Below, in pieces: positions 41,200 through 53,700 of a DNA stretch of 64,000 nucleotides. This DNA comes from Aphis gossypii. Its lineage: Eukaryota > Arthropoda > Insecta > Hemiptera > Aphididae. Positions within the stretch are counted from its first letter, which is position 1. Each line of letters starts with the position of its first letter. The DNA lies in the NCBI RefSeq assembly GCF_020184175.1, contig NC_065530.1:63899260-63963259 (forward strand), written 5' to 3'. Below the pieces are notes generated by a model that saw only the letters and a list, made by a program, of their open reading frames with translations, had not been told where the DNA came from and ran no database searches. Made by a program: the position numbers and the translations under genes.

Positions 41200-44100
41200 A
41201 CGCGTATAGCTCTGGCCAGCATCAGCTTCGGGCTAAACACTGTACTCACATCTTTTCGACTTTTATTTTTATTGCGATGTGTGCTCAAATCATTACCGTC
41301 GGAATAACTGCCATCCGTACTGTACAGTCGTTCTTAGATAAGATGTGATATAAAAATATATGGGCTGACTTATTATAAAACCCGAATATAGGTACAGTGT
41401 TTCACCACTGTATTGTTTATCCTATCTAATCCTATCATAATTACATCTTGGATTATTAAGAAACGCGAATCCATTAATTTTTTTCTCGATTTTGATTAAA
41501 AAACAATTGAATTAATATAGAAAATTGAATTTGCCAATATCATATTTCAGGAATATTAAATCGAAAAAAGTTATTGATTGTGGGTATTACAAACAGGGTG
41601 TATATACGATATAGATGCAGAACATTTTTTTTTTCGCTGCAAAATATTCGCCGAGAGCGAATTTTCTCGGCACTCGTCGTTTTCTGTATAATGTTTACCT
41701 ACTAACGCATGCGTAAATTATTATTCAAACGTTTTCCAATGTATTTTATGTACCGTAAACAAATCTGAATCGATTATAATATATACCTACATTTTATTTG
41801 ATGTGTTCCTCGCCAACGAATTTATCGCGTTTTTCTCTTTAACATTTTATTTTCTTTAAGACTGCAATCGTTTTTGATTAGTTTCCTTAAATATACGAAT
41901 ACGAATACGCAGTCAAACCAACTACATTTATGTTCAAACGATTCTTGCGTACCAACGCATATTATAAAGGAAAATAAACTAATGTCAACGATTAAACGAC
42001 AAACAAGGAATGTGAACGGAGATATTACAAATAAACATGCTCCAGCAATATAACCAATATGATATTATTATACAACTTAATGACAATCCGCAGTGCATGC
42101 GATGGCGCGAAATCTGTATTTATTTTAAATCACGCGATTCACAAAAAATATATTGAGATCGTGTTTTTGTGATGAACCGTCGCCCACGGGGCAATGTCAA
42201 GCATTATTATTATCATAATAGGTATAGATAGTACTTCACTCTACTGCAATTATACGTGCAAATACCTATACATTAAAGTGTATTAATATAAATACACATT
42301 GAGATCGTTGCTCGCCGGAGGTATTTGTGTGTGGTTAAGGTTTTTTGAAATGTATAGACTAAGAGCGCTAATAATATATTATTACAATAAACACGAGTAA
42401 TTTTGAATGTGAGCCGGGAAACCTTTTTGCAGCTACGGTGCTTACAATTGTATAGAAAATGATGCAAATAGCAGAGGGGACGGTGCAATTTCGAGTAGAC
42501 CCGCCATTTAACAGTTTATATAAGTACCCAGTACATATTACTAAGTCTTACTGGATAATATTTTCAAAAACTAATACAGAGCGAGCATCATACAGCCAAA
42601 ACAATAATTTGGGTTTATTTACACACATGACTATACAATATTACAATTATTATACACATTGTGGGTAGTCATTCTTTTATTACAAAATGCTCAAACCAAC
42701 CTCACGGACATCAGATGACTGTGTGGTAAAAAACCGAATTTACTAATTTTGTCTAAGAATAATACGTCCGTGAACTCTTACTATATTATAGTATTATCAA
42801 CAGACTATGAACGACATATTATCGAGTCTAATTATCGTTGAGCGATGTACAAATACGAGCAACCCGCTACCACTAGAACAGGACTATCGTATCTACATAT
42901 ATAATCTAACCAAACAAATGTGAACAGATTATAATTAGGTTACGTTATAAATTCACGTTGTAAATGCGCTTGAGCGACGACATCGTATTTGATCATCGAT
43001 CAACATCGGACCACATATTATAAATTGTATACACAGTATTGCATACAGCCGTGTACTCGTATATTATATAGGTACGTCGTGTGCCAGCACGTGCGTAGTC
43101 TGCGTAATGTGGTGGTCATATTATGTTATTTTGATATTGTTTTTTTTTTGCACATGTAGCCGTGCGTGCGTGCGTGTTCAATCATTTGTATCGGAGTGTG
43201 TGCACGCAGCGTGGTATATAATAATATATAATTCACAGTCGATGGTTCGTCCTCGCGAAAGGGGAAATACTGTGACGTTTTACACACACGACTTGCTCAC
43301 CTCCCCTACACAATTCCCACGAAGCACACATCGTATAGCTGGTATGACATATCGACGTGATTGACTACAGTCGTTTCAGTGGTTATCGTTCGAGTGATAT
43401 ATATATATATTATATACATATATAATATATAATATATAGGTATATTGCGAAACGATATCGTAAAGGTTTGTATATTTATTTTCGTCTATAAATACGTGAT
43501 TTTAAATTTACGACATTTAATATATCTGTCTAGCCGTTTTCTAACGTTATATAACGGATGAGCCCCTGCGTTTTCCATACAATACAATATACGTATTTAT
43601 ATTGTGCGGCAATAATAGGAACTAAGAAAATCAATTGCAAGTGGTGACTTTATATTTAATGATAAACGACAAATTTCATTAGTTGGGGAAACACATCGTG
43701 TAGGTATCTTCTGCAGGATCTCAAATTTCTTATGTATAATGCAAAATCTTCTCAGTAATTGGTTCTATAGAAGTATATCTAAATACCACATATTTTTACA
43801 TGATTTTTTTCTTTTCTACATATCGAAAACTCGCGTGGTATAAGTCTTACAATAATGTTGTTTATGTATAACTAGCTATCTTCCATAAGAGTTTATAAGA
43901 ATGCATTTATTGTTTAGTTCAAAATATTGTGAATTAGATTACGAATGCCCATTACAACATTTCGGAAGTATAAATTCGTACAATATTAATAAAGTAATAG
44001 AGTTTACTGTTGCATGAAAGTCTTTGAAGGATTTCACAAAAAGCTTCTCCCTATCGACATGTTTACTGTTAACATATATTACGCATGTATATGCGCTTAC

Positions 44101-44209
44101 ACGTTTCGCAATGCTTTGTATTTTATGATATATTTATAGGTAATTCATGTTACATATATTATATTATACTTAGTATAATTGCCAAAAACTCACAAAAGAG
44201 ACAAGCAAT

Positions 44210-44230
44210 ATCATCATCATCATCATCATC
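44210..44230. repeat. (CAT)n microsatellite
   Basis: Seven CAT/ATC units. Confidence 0.9.
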
Positions 44231-44334
44231 GACACAGCCACCACGTGCGCCAGGTGCATTTCCTCGTAAAAAAATGCGCTCATACAATATAATATTATGA
44301 TATTATAACAAACGACTTTTATATTATACATAAA

Positions 44335-44362
44335 CTACTATATATATATTATATATATGTAG
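44335..44362. repeat. AT-rich palindrome
   Basis: CTAC followed by an AT run and closing GTAG forms an almost perfect 28-base palindrome, able to extrude as a hairpin. Confidence 0.7.
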
Positions 44363-44677
44363 TATGGAATGTAGTATATCCTTTCTTTAGCGTTTCACGT
44401 GCACTGTTGAAAACACGCCACACACTCGCGTGCAAGCAATGGTTGATATAACTATATACACGTTCGGTTCCCTGCATATTATATATCGGCCCCGAAAACT
44501 TTTATCCCTCAAAAATCGTATTCTTCAAGACGGTCGTGAAAAAAAGCAATAAAATAATATGTGTTTCACGGTGAAAGCACGACTTACGAGCCTAAATAAC
44601 GACATCAAGACTACAACTACCCCTCTTTCGACCCATTCTTATATCACCGGTCGGCTGATGGAAAACGGATGTACGAC

Positions 44678-44944
44678 CTATCCGTGATGAGTGCGCACGT
44701 ATATATAACCATCCACCCAATTAATCCCGAAGACGACGTCGTTGTAGGTACCGCGATAAACCTGCAACTGAGGGGTAGAAATATTGCTCCAAGTACCTTT
44801 GTATGTACATAGTACGTGTATGCAGTGTGTAACTAAACGCGTGAACGAGTACGCTGACCCGTATGACTGAATATCACGCACTAAACACACAATGCACATA
44901 ACGTACTCGAAAGATAAAACGCGTATAAAACCGCTTTGGACCAT
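44678..44944 (-). CDS. Unrecognised 88-residue ORF (doubtful)
   Basis: An ATG-started frame (start MVQSGFIRVLSFEYVMC, end GYIYVRTHHG) lies in a GC-richer block of intron 2. The translation contains Cys, Trp and mixed residues rather than simple-sequence output. Its ATG lacks a favourable context, and an in-frame CAG/GTTT is a poor splice donor. No domain, promoter or poly(A) signal is seen. Confidence 0.18.
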   Translation of the reverse strand: MVQSGFIRVLSFEYVMCIVCLVRDIQSYGSAYSFTRLVTHCIHVLCTYKGTWSNISTPQLQVYRGTYNDVVFGINWVDGYIYVRTHHG

Positions 44945-45872
44945 TAGCGAGCAATATTAGTAGTGCGGGAGGAGAAGTAGAATAAAAAGACGCGCGTAAA
45001 ATATGTAATATATAAAATACGCCCAACAGTGCAAATTCTAATTTATCTATCAATATACCTATCACAACTTTGGAAGATAATTATAATAAATTGTGACATA
45101 GAAATTTATAGTTTGTATTCTTACATTATTTATTACCACCACCCTGCAAATTATATAACATTAACTTAATACGTGAAAGAGAAATTTCACATTTTTTGAG
45201 TTTTCTTGAATAATTACACTGTAGTTGAAGACTTTTAATTCGAAGCAGATACGAGATAAGGTCTAAAATTCGATTAATCAATAAAGTAGTGTGGTGACGT
45301 GAAAATAGATAAATTTAAACGACCTCAAACACATGTGAGAATTATATATTATTATATTATTATTTACCGCTGAAAAGCCGTTGTTATTATAGATCGCCAG
45401 CGTCTTTGTCGTTGACGTCGTCGTCGTTAAAGAATAATATTTACGCGTCGCGTACTCACGTAATATATACAATGCAAAAAGGAGAAGGGGTAATTCGTGA
45501 CCAAATCTGACTATATATATATATATTATACACTATACGTTCTATGTAGATGCTAAACATATATTAGTCACTCGGGAGGGGATTGCCTGTCGTTGCCTCG
45601 CGGTCCCTTTGGGTCTTTTCTATTTTCGAACGCGCATATAATATATTTTGGCCCGGTATTTCACTTTAAACATATATCTATTTATTATGTACTAGACGTG
45701 CATGCAGAGGGACGTCTACGGCAGACCCGGTGACATTATTATTATATTATTTTTATTATTATATACATTTACGCTCACACGCGCACCTTTCTAACGACGT
45801 GAGATTTAACGCTGACATGGCCGCCGGTACTTATATTTATTATATATATTGTACGCGTGTGGGCTGCATTTT

Positions 45873-46568
45873 ATGCCTCTCGATATAATTCACCTTCCCC
45901 TAAATAAAATAAACACGTATATACGTATACGACATACCGGGTATAGCGGACGCACGAAGATCGCCTACCACTCCGAAACCCACCGCCTACAACATCACCA
46001 CCACCACCACCACCGTCATCCCAACCGGTGCCCAAACAATTCCGATTTTCCGGTGGATAAGCGCCGTAGTCGTAGCTGCAGCAGCAGCAGCGGTCCGACA
46101 CCGGCGAGTTTGTTTTCTCCCCATTTGCGACAAATAAATGACCCGTACGCACTGAGAGAGACAGAACCTTTTCTGCACGCTCACGCACGTATATACCGTG
46201 GTATTCGCACACAACAATATACACGCGGTGCAAAGGCCAGGAAAAAAATCTCAAGCATAATTAATATTCAAGCCTGGGTGTTACATTATATATATATACA
46301 CGGTGGCGGGTTGGAAGGCAGGTGGGATGATGATGGTAGTCACAGGGGAGTATTTCCAGAATTTCGAGTTTCGCACGAGCAAGGGTCTCATACATATATA
46401 ATATATACACACGTACATAAAGGAGTCCATTGTATGTATTTTATAGCGAGTATACGCGTGCTCACATATTATACATATAGGTATATATATACATCAATGT
46501 GTATTCCACGAGCGACGGAGGTGAAAAACCGCACGATTTATGCGCTTAGCGTGGTCGTACCGTTTTAA
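45873..46568 (+). CDS. Longest ATG frame in the window (231 codons), probably chance
   Basis: The frame runs 231 codons from the ATG at 45873. It has a His run from a CAC microsatellite (45993-46014), a Ser run from a GCA/AGC repeat (46075-46091), and several Tyr-Ile-Tyr stretches that are translated TA simple sequence. The opposite strand is open for 127 codons over 45871-46254. No domain, signal peptide or organised composition is visible. The block (45.5-46.7 kb) is CpG-rich, which reduces stop codons. I favour a non-coding GC island. Confidence 0.15.
   Translation: MPLDIIHLPLNKINTYIRIRHTGYSGRTKIAYHSETHRLQHHHHHHHRHPNRCPNNSDFPVDKRRSRSCSSSSGPTPASLFSPHLRQINDPYALRETEPFLHAHARIYRGIRTQQYTRGAKARKKISSIINIQAWVLHYIYIHGGGLEGRWDDDGSHRGVFPEFRVSHEQGSHTYIIYTHVHKGVHCMYFIASIRVLTYYTYRYIYTSMCIPRATEVKNRTIYALSVVVPF
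45993..46014. repeat. (CAC)n microsatellite
   Basis: Seven CAC/ACC units, encoding the His run of the overlapping frame. Confidence 0.9.
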
Positions 46569-47670
46569 TTGAGATTTTGCAGTTTGTATACATATTTGTT
46601 TGTTTTTTTCCCACGTATAATTGCGGTCGTTCGTCCTGCAAATAAAATACACCGTTCGGCGGTTGCAGCTAGAAACACGTGCATGGACTATTTATATTGG
46701 CGAGAAATTAAGCTTAAATCAATAATAATAGAATATTTTAAGTCAGAGTATTCAATAGGGGTGAGCGCTTTCGAGTATAAATAGACACATTGGTACTATT
46801 CAACATCGGAAAAATAAAGAGACAGTGAATAACGTCGTTTTTAGGGTGACATAGTACCTATTGTGTTACCTAAATGAAGTAGGTATATTCGTTTATCGTT
46901 ATGTAGTGAAACATTATCATTTATCATACTATTTTACATATAGTCTATAAAATTAAATATATTATATATTATTTTGTTATTAATTACTGTGTCTATATCA
47001 TGTATATAAGACCATTCCACAGAACATATTATAAAAATTATAAATAACTAATGTGTATTAAACCACTAAAATATACATGTACATACACATAATACCGGAT
47101 TTTTATTCTAATGAGCATTTAGCGAAATTGTGAATCTAACAATCGTATAATACGATATAGTATTAGTACCTACCTACATTACACCGCTATTGTATTATAT
47201 TTTAACTTGGCACCATCCACAAAACAGTACATTTTTATTTTATTTTTGTACATTTAATATAAATATATATATATATTTGACTGTGTGTATGCCCCTTCGG
47301 AAAATAGATAACTACCAGTGCGGTTTGAGAAGGGTGATAATTATATGTAAATTGTCAGACGGTTTTCAAATGGAATATATATAATATATATATATATATA
47401 AAGTATATACATTATATATTATATAGGTAGATAAAAGAGATAAAAGTAAAGAGAAAAGACGGAAAGAGAGCCGTGGTTTAAAGGATTTCCCGCAGAAACT
47501 CCACTGTCCTTGGTACCCGACAAAGTGGTATATATTATATAAATAAAGTGAAACAGTGGTGGTAGTGGTATAATGGTGGTATATGGCTTAAGTACATGAT
47601 CTCTTTTAGATATATATTTTTTTCGCTTGCTTTTCACGCCTCCCGACACCATCCCCACTCGTCCTCGGTA

Positions 47671-47889
47671 TTAAAGTCTTCCGATAATTATAACGTCTGC
47701 ATGCTGTGAAAGGGCACGAAAGGCTGTAAAAGCAACTAGCCGGTCGTTGTGGTATATATACGGGACAGAGACCGATTTATTAGCTGTCCGATGCGGGTTA
47801 GGCGATTGGCTTTGTGCCTGCCACCACAGCCGCGCGTTGATATTCGTGGCGACCGGGAAAACCGGGTCTTTTACAACACCCCCGACCAT
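47671..47889 (-). CDS. Unrecognised 72-residue ORF (doubtful)
   Basis: An ATG-started frame reads MVGGVVKDPVFPVATNIN at its start and ends ADVIIIGRL before TAA. Its composition is unlike translated simple sequence, with two adjacent Trp, Gln- and Pro-containing middle and GC-leaning third positions. It lies 1.2 kb downstream of exon 2 within intron 2, on the same strand. A second ATG frame (start MVSGGVKSKRKKYISKRD) lies beside it at 47419-47652 on the same strand. Neither is recognised. Confidence 0.18.
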   Translation of the reverse strand: MVGGVVKDPVFPVATNINARLWWQAQSQSPNPHRTANKSVSVPYIYHNDRLVAFTAFRALSQHADVIIIGRL

Positions 47890-48706
47890 CAATAATTGTT
47901 AGTGAAAGGCGCCAGAAAAATTCTCCTTTGCTACACACACATACACACAATAAAAAGCACGCAAATACGTTTCTCTGCGAGCATTTTTAAAATCTCGCGG
48001 TCTCGACTTTTTCTTAAATCCTGATAAAGTGACGGCGACGATACGATGATACTTTAATATCATATAAGTATATAGGTATATAATAAAAACAACACTCGGA
48101 TCTCACAGGAAAACCTTCGTTGCCGACATCTGGATAAGTAACTATAAACAGGAGGGGGAGTAAGCCCTGGAGGTACAACATAAAACTGCGAAACTGTGCT
48201 TAGTCGCCTTAGTGACGGAAAAACGGTACCTGTCGTAATTTTCTTAGTGTAAAATGTCGTAAAGACTAGAAAAAAATGGCAAGGTTAGGACCTCGAACAG
48301 AATAAAAAGTTTTCGCAATTCGGCGTGACAAATGAATATAATATTATTCATTATCATAAAACAATAAAATTATCGCGCTCCGGTTACTTACGAGTTAAAT
48401 ATATAATATATATTGGTACGACGTGTCGACACTTCAAATTAACGTTTGTCTAAGATATGCAATAATATAGAATAAATATTATAGACAACCGATACGTGCT
48501 ATATTATAATATATAGATAGCGTCAAATTTCAATAATTATTTCAGAGGAAATCAAATCCACGTGAGTTGTGTTAAAATAAAAATAAAACTATTATACATA
48601 TTTGTATTCTGTATTTCTGGCTTATTTTCTGTCAATCTATTGCAATAAATTATTATGCAGAAGTATGGACCAGACGCGGATAATGGGTAAATACATTGCG
48701 CGGTCA

Positions 48707-48735
48707 CAATAATAATAATAATAATAATAATAATA
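48707..48735. repeat. (AAT)n microsatellite
   Basis: Nine or so AAT units ending in GTAGTA. Confidence 0.9.
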
Positions 48736-49005
48736 GTAGTAGATATACCTATATCCAACACGCTACATTATACATTCACATAATATTGTAATATTCGCAT
48801 AGATGTGCAATGTAATATAAAAGTCGTAACGGGTACCGTATTATAACGGTCAAAGCGATTGTCAATTTGAAGTACCTATATGTCGGCTTTCGCTGTTACT
48901 ATTGAAACCTATTGCTAAGGTCGATTCGCGCTATGGTATATTGCGAGTAGGCGGGCAATCGCACCGGGAAAAATCAAAACGATGACAGCGATGTTGATCA
49001 TAATA

Positions 49006-49028
49006 ATCATAATAATAATAATAATAAT
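49006..49028. repeat. (AAT)n microsatellite just inside intron 2
   Basis: The run lies about 20 bases downstream of the exon 2 donor on the minus strand. It shows no effect on the splice site. Confidence 0.85.
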
Positions 49029-49047
49029 GCAAATAAAAAAAACTCAC

Positions 49048-49181
49048 TTGGTGAAGTCTTTTTGTAAAGTCGACAGCTTGACACGGCATCTGTCTGCTTC
49101 GGAACTGGAACCCTTGAGTCTAGCCTCCGTGTCCAAGCGCAGTCTCCTTTCTCTGTCCACATCCCTTTGCAGCCACTCACG
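49048..49181 (-). CDS. Internal coding exon of an unrecognised coiled-coil protein (exon 2)
   Basis: Read on the minus strand, the exon follows a T-rich acceptor ending TTTATAG and ends at a GTGAGT donor. It is 134 bases long: 44 whole codons plus two bases, beginning in phase 0. The peptide starts REWLQRDVDRERRLRLD and continues through a Gly-Ser-Ser-Ser stretch to KLSTLQKDFTK. It is rich in Arg, Glu, Asp, Lys and Leu, with almost no AT-driven residues, unlike the random frames around it. The second half carries heptad hydrophobics (Leu36, Leu39, Phe43 of the two-exon peptide) that continue into exon 3. The two trailing bases are completed exactly by the first base of exon 3 to give Lys. Codon use is mixed and GC-richer than the flanking intron. 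Exons of this kind occur in many cytoskeletal or scaffold proteins. I cannot name the family and propose no specific function. Confidence 0.85.
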
Positions 49182-50542
49182 CTATAAACAAACAAAACGG
49201 AAAATATTAACTACCGTCAGACCATATTCACAGTACAAATATTACGTATAATCGTATAAATAATAAATAATATTATATACAGCTGTGCATCGTCATCGCG
49301 AGTGTTCTACTATAGTACAATACCATTATTCCTTCTATTTATTTATGTACAATGAGAAAATGATAGTGCTCAAAAATTTCAAGACAATATTGTATTTTTA
49401 TTATTAATTTATTTAACTATTGTTTACTGGGACGCGTTTTGGGTGGATGGTGACGGTATAACACAATATCATTGAACTGATTTTTGTGTGATAAATTATA
49501 GTATGTAGGATTTAAGTTAAGACAAGAAAATATGATATTAAAATGGGAAGTTAGACGTGGAGGAGTGACCACATTTTTCCCAACCCTATGCCTAAACATA
49601 TTATCGAGTATTTCAGTGTTTGTGTTTCTATCGCTGTACCGTACGAGTTATCGAATACGAACATAAAACATTTAAACCTTATAATAATTATAATAATTGA
49701 TAATGTGATGTACACGTGTATTATACAGCATGATGGCCACACGAACAGCCGTTCAGTATTTACCGCGTCAGCTATAATTATTTCACGGGAATAAGCATCA
49801 GTGTCAAATTTCAAATTTTAAGGCCCAGGTGCAAACGTATATTAGAGGCCCCGAAGACATATTATAATAATAGCTTCTCAAATATTATATAGTCGACAAT
49901 AGTTTTAAATTCATTGTATAATTATTATTATTATATATCATATGTTTATTGTTGTAGACAAAGCGTTATTACTTATTACCAAATTCAATTTTAAAAAGAG
50001 GACGTCACGCCCGCAAATTATTACGATATCTCCGTTTCACAAACTTATATCGCATACCAAATTTGTTTTCGACATTTCCAATAATTGTGTGTAGTAGGTA
50101 AAAAACTATATTTTATAATTTAACATTAATTATTATACATTATATAATTAAAGGTCACTACACAAAGTTGAAACTATTGAAAACAAAATGTTTATGTCGT
50201 ACGTTTGTAAAGCGACGGAGATTACACTAACATATTACGATGAGTGTGCTTAGCCTAACCTAAAATCGGGTTTACACCGCATTGTTAGTGTCTTGTGCCG
50301 TTGTCTCGAGTGTTCAATAACCTACTAACCTACGTTAGTAAAACGTTATAAGTAAAATACATAACATTCAACTTGGCGCAAAATTATGGAAATAGTGGAA
50401 ATCTGATTATTATTTTAACCTGATTTTTCAGACTACTGTCGAATAGTATGCCGACGATACGCGGCTGATATCTATACAAAATCGATTTTAAACGATGCAC
50501 CGGAAGTATGAAATCGAAAAAAAAAATTGTGTATTATGTATA

Positions 50543-50716
50543 ATGGCGTGCACGGCGTGGCGTGAAACACGGAAACCGGAACACGAGTGTATGAAGGAAC
50601 GGCAAGCTTTTGGCGCAGCATCGTTTGAAATCGGTGTGCAGTATCGAACATTGTACGCCCCGTCCTGTGTTTTTATTGTATATTCGCATAAACTATATGG
50701 CGGTCGCTTACGGTAA
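50543..50716 (+). CDS. Unrecognised 57-residue small ORF (doubtful)
   Basis: The ATG has A at -3 and G at +4. The frame reads MACTAWRETRKPEHECMK at its start and is charged, with three Cys, ending LYGGRLR before TAA. Codon choice is balanced rather than AT-driven. It lies in a GC-richer patch of intron 1 on the opposite strand to the coiled-coil gene. No signal peptide, domain or poly(A) signal is seen. Confidence 0.2.
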   Translation: MACTAWRETRKPEHECMKERQAFGAASFEIGVQYRTLYAPSCVFIVYSHKLYGGRLR

Positions 50717-52201
50717 CATCGACACACATAATCATGTTCGAAATATCGTTGGGCGTTGGCGCCGTATAATATATAAAAACTCAGCGACCGACAGCAGCCA
50801 CGCATATCGCGAACGTCGAACAAAACAGTGTTAATATGCACTAGCTAATGCGATGCGAACACGATTTTCGATCGAGATTAATGAAATTGCACGACTGATG
50901 CGAAGTATATAAGGTCGGCAACGCCTGTGTTTTCCTCAGAATACATGACATTGTAGGGGTTTTATAACTCGTATCCTGTATGGGGAAATCTTGAAACGCT
51001 TCGTTATTCAATAATTTACGTTTTTGAAAAGTTCCTAGGAATAACGAATAAGACGTTTTTGCATAGTTATATCGTTTCTAGTCTATTTTAGAGGAGCCAT
51101 GATAGAGGATGGCGGTTGGATATATAAAACGAAAAACAATTACATGCTGTCGGCCGACCTAGCCAACCTATTAAAGGTATCCAGTTTTTATTCCGGAATT
51201 TCCTCTGAGACTTAAATTTTTTTTATAAATTTAACTTGAACAAAAATGTATTATTTTATAGGTACTTACGTAGTACGTATGCACTACAGATTGTATGCAA
51301 TATATATTTATATTTTGCATGCAAACAAGTCTTGTCAAATATGCTCTACGTCGTTATATTATTACTATTATCTTTTTCGTCTTATATTAATATTTATTAT
51401 AATATAATATATATATAATATGTTTTCGTTAGAAGACCGACGAACGACTGTGTGTGTTGTCGACAAATGAATATTTATGCGTTCGCGTTTCGTGTCCTTC
51501 CCGCGAGTGTATTTCGGTACACACGCACGTCAAACATAATAAAGTACCTATGTATTACTTATACTACACTCGCAATATAATATATTATTATATTCGTTTG
51601 TGCGCGGTTTAAATATTTTATTTGTTAAAGAAGACGAAAACGACAGCGAATATAATATTATAAAACGATTAATATTCGACTCCAGTCAAAAATCTGCAAT
51701 CGTCGCCGGACGTAACCGATCACCGATCGTTTCCCGCTATACAGTGGATAATATATCGTATAGTATAATCTAACTATATAATATTCGTAAAAATATGGAG
51801 CTGGACACCACGCGATCGCTTGTGCGCACGTATATATACGATAACGGATAGAGTATCGAGAAAATGAGTGCAGCAATTTCAAAGGATCACTCGGCTGTTT
51901 GTATGCGATATTATAAACGCCAAGCACATCGACGACGACGCGTGAGACGTGTCATATACGTCCGACGACAAGACGCGTAATGAGTCATGAGTGTGCGCAA
52001 TGTACTACTTACAAATTACAGAGAGAACATATAATAAAGTATTATTATTTTTATATTATAATATTATGTAGACATCATATTATACAGTGCATAATACATG
52101 ATATATATGCTCGTTCGTGGCTATACATAATATACTATCAGCAGGTAGACACTTAGATTATTATTATGATGTGCTGCACCGACCGAACGGGTAGTCAGCT
52201 G

Positions 52202-52219
52202 TGGCGGCGGCGGCGGCGG
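52202..52219. repeat. (GGC)n microsatellite in a GC-rich island
   Basis: Six GGC units, part of a GC-rich block to about 52340 with no coding signal. Confidence 0.85.
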
Positions 52220-53680
52220 AGAAACCGGGGCCAGACACACCGCGTGCATCACCCCAAGGTTAAGGATACTAATATGTAATCAACGGTCAGTCGTTCGCCA
52301 TCCACTGCCCACCCAACCCTCCGCATAGCTGCGCCCACCGTCTTAAATATTATAATACAATATATAATGTATTATAAAATATAGGCACCAGTCCAGATTG
52401 CTCGAGTAACAACGACTTGTACTACGATTGAATAATAATAATAATAATAATATTGTTACATTATTAAAACGACCGAGACCACCGGAATACTATAACACAA
52501 CAATTAAATTATGATGAAAATCAAAACAGCGTTACAATGTTATTTCCATCTCGAAAATAACACGTTACAATTGATTAAAAAGCGATTAATTTTTTTTTTC
52601 AAAATTAAGTTTATATTTTCGTAAAACTACTATTTTCACGAACAATTTCAGATAATTGTTGCAGTACATTGGTTAAGTAAAATTTCAAACTCGAGAAACT
52701 AAATAGCACTCGATGATATGAATGTGTTCAAATAAAACGTAGAAAAGTGACTATTATGTACACATATAAACTTAAGTCGTGTATTATATTGTTGCGACCC
52801 CATCGCATGTCGACTGCAGCTGCACACGCGGTGATCAAAACTTTCAACACGGTTTTCGTATCCCCGAACTTACCGCAACAAACTGTTCACGACACATACA
52901 GTAAAGTTTTCGGAATGTACTAGAACAGTGTGAGTAGTTATAAACATTAACGGGATAACGTTAGAGATCGAAAGTCTTATAAATACGCGTACGCGTCGTG
53001 TATAGCTGGTACATGTACATAAATGTCACTTACACATCAATACATATAATACGCGTATCGTACAATGCGTGGAAATCGATAACCAACAATAGATCGTCTT
53101 GCGAGCAGTGGGTTGACATACACTTATAAAATTCCTTTTGTACAGTGCAACGACAAATGCTCATTGTGCTATAAAAGCCGTACGATATTTCGTATGTCAA
53201 ATTCGTTTCGCTGCAGACGCGATGACGATGTGACACATTTAGGGATCGTTTTGAGCCAAACCCTTCACCACAAAACCTCTCGAAGTTTAACGTTATTTTG
53301 CAGCGGTCTCGAGTCCACCACGGCCACGGTTATATAAAACACGCGCGCAAAAACTGTGTAAATAATATCATAATAATATGATACAGGAATATAGTTGATG
53401 CGCGTCTCGGCGAATCGGACGAAATCATAAACGAAACAATGTTTGTACGCCATTATATTATTATGAAACGTGTGCTGTACACATCCCGATGACAGGGCGG
53501 CACGAGAGCGCACAGATAAAACACAGTGGGTGTGCGTGGAGTACAGCTCTCGAATATTCGTACAATTTACGACGATAAACCGTCTTTCGAAACCCGATTC
53601 CGGTCCGTCAGGCCGCGATAGTTATTAACGTTTTAGAGTATCGTATTGCACGCGTGCAGTGTGTCATAATCATCGCACAG

Positions 53681-53700
53681 GGCGGCGGCGGCGGTAAGAA
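53681..53700 (+). other. (GGC)n run ending in a donor-like GGTAAGAAA
   Basis: A short GGC run ends in GGTAAGAAAAG, a plausible plus-strand donor that would end an untranslated exon in the GC-rich block 53.5-53.7 kb. No acceptor partner or open frame supports it. Confidence 0.15.

Larger units (their letters stand above)
15847..49047 (-). other. Intron 2 of the coiled-coil gene (33.2 kb)
   Basis: The intron runs from the GTGAGT donor beside exon 2 to the acceptor ATTTTTACAG beside exon 3. Both ends are clear and the exon phases match. It is AT-rich, with islands of higher GC and CpG at about 17.1, 22.1-23.0, 28.2-28.5, 31.1-32.4, 35.0-35.1, 39.0-39.5, 40.6-41.2, 44.4-45.0, 45.5-46.7 and 47.4-47.9 kb. 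These could be enhancers, alternative exons, nested small genes or old transposon pieces. Between them (for example 18.0-20.2, 23.9-28.1, 29.7-30.9, 33.4-34.9, 35.9-38.9 and 41.3-44.0 kb) I see only AT-rich simple sequence. I cannot exclude skipped cassette exons. Confidence 0.75.

Noticed and set aside
43290..43350. Minus-strand ATG (MCASWELCRG) running into GGTGAGC
   Set aside because: It is plausible as a tiny first exon, but no partner exon, promoter or phase support was found.
45849..45872. Extension of the long frame to a TTG start
   Set aside because: A TTG start is not expected in an insect nuclear gene. The first ATG is at 45873.
49007..49195. Alternative frame through exon 2 (VSGCKGMWTEKGDCAWTRRL)
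   Set aside because: It hits a stop in exon 3 after splicing, and lacks the coiled-coil pattern that continues across the junction.
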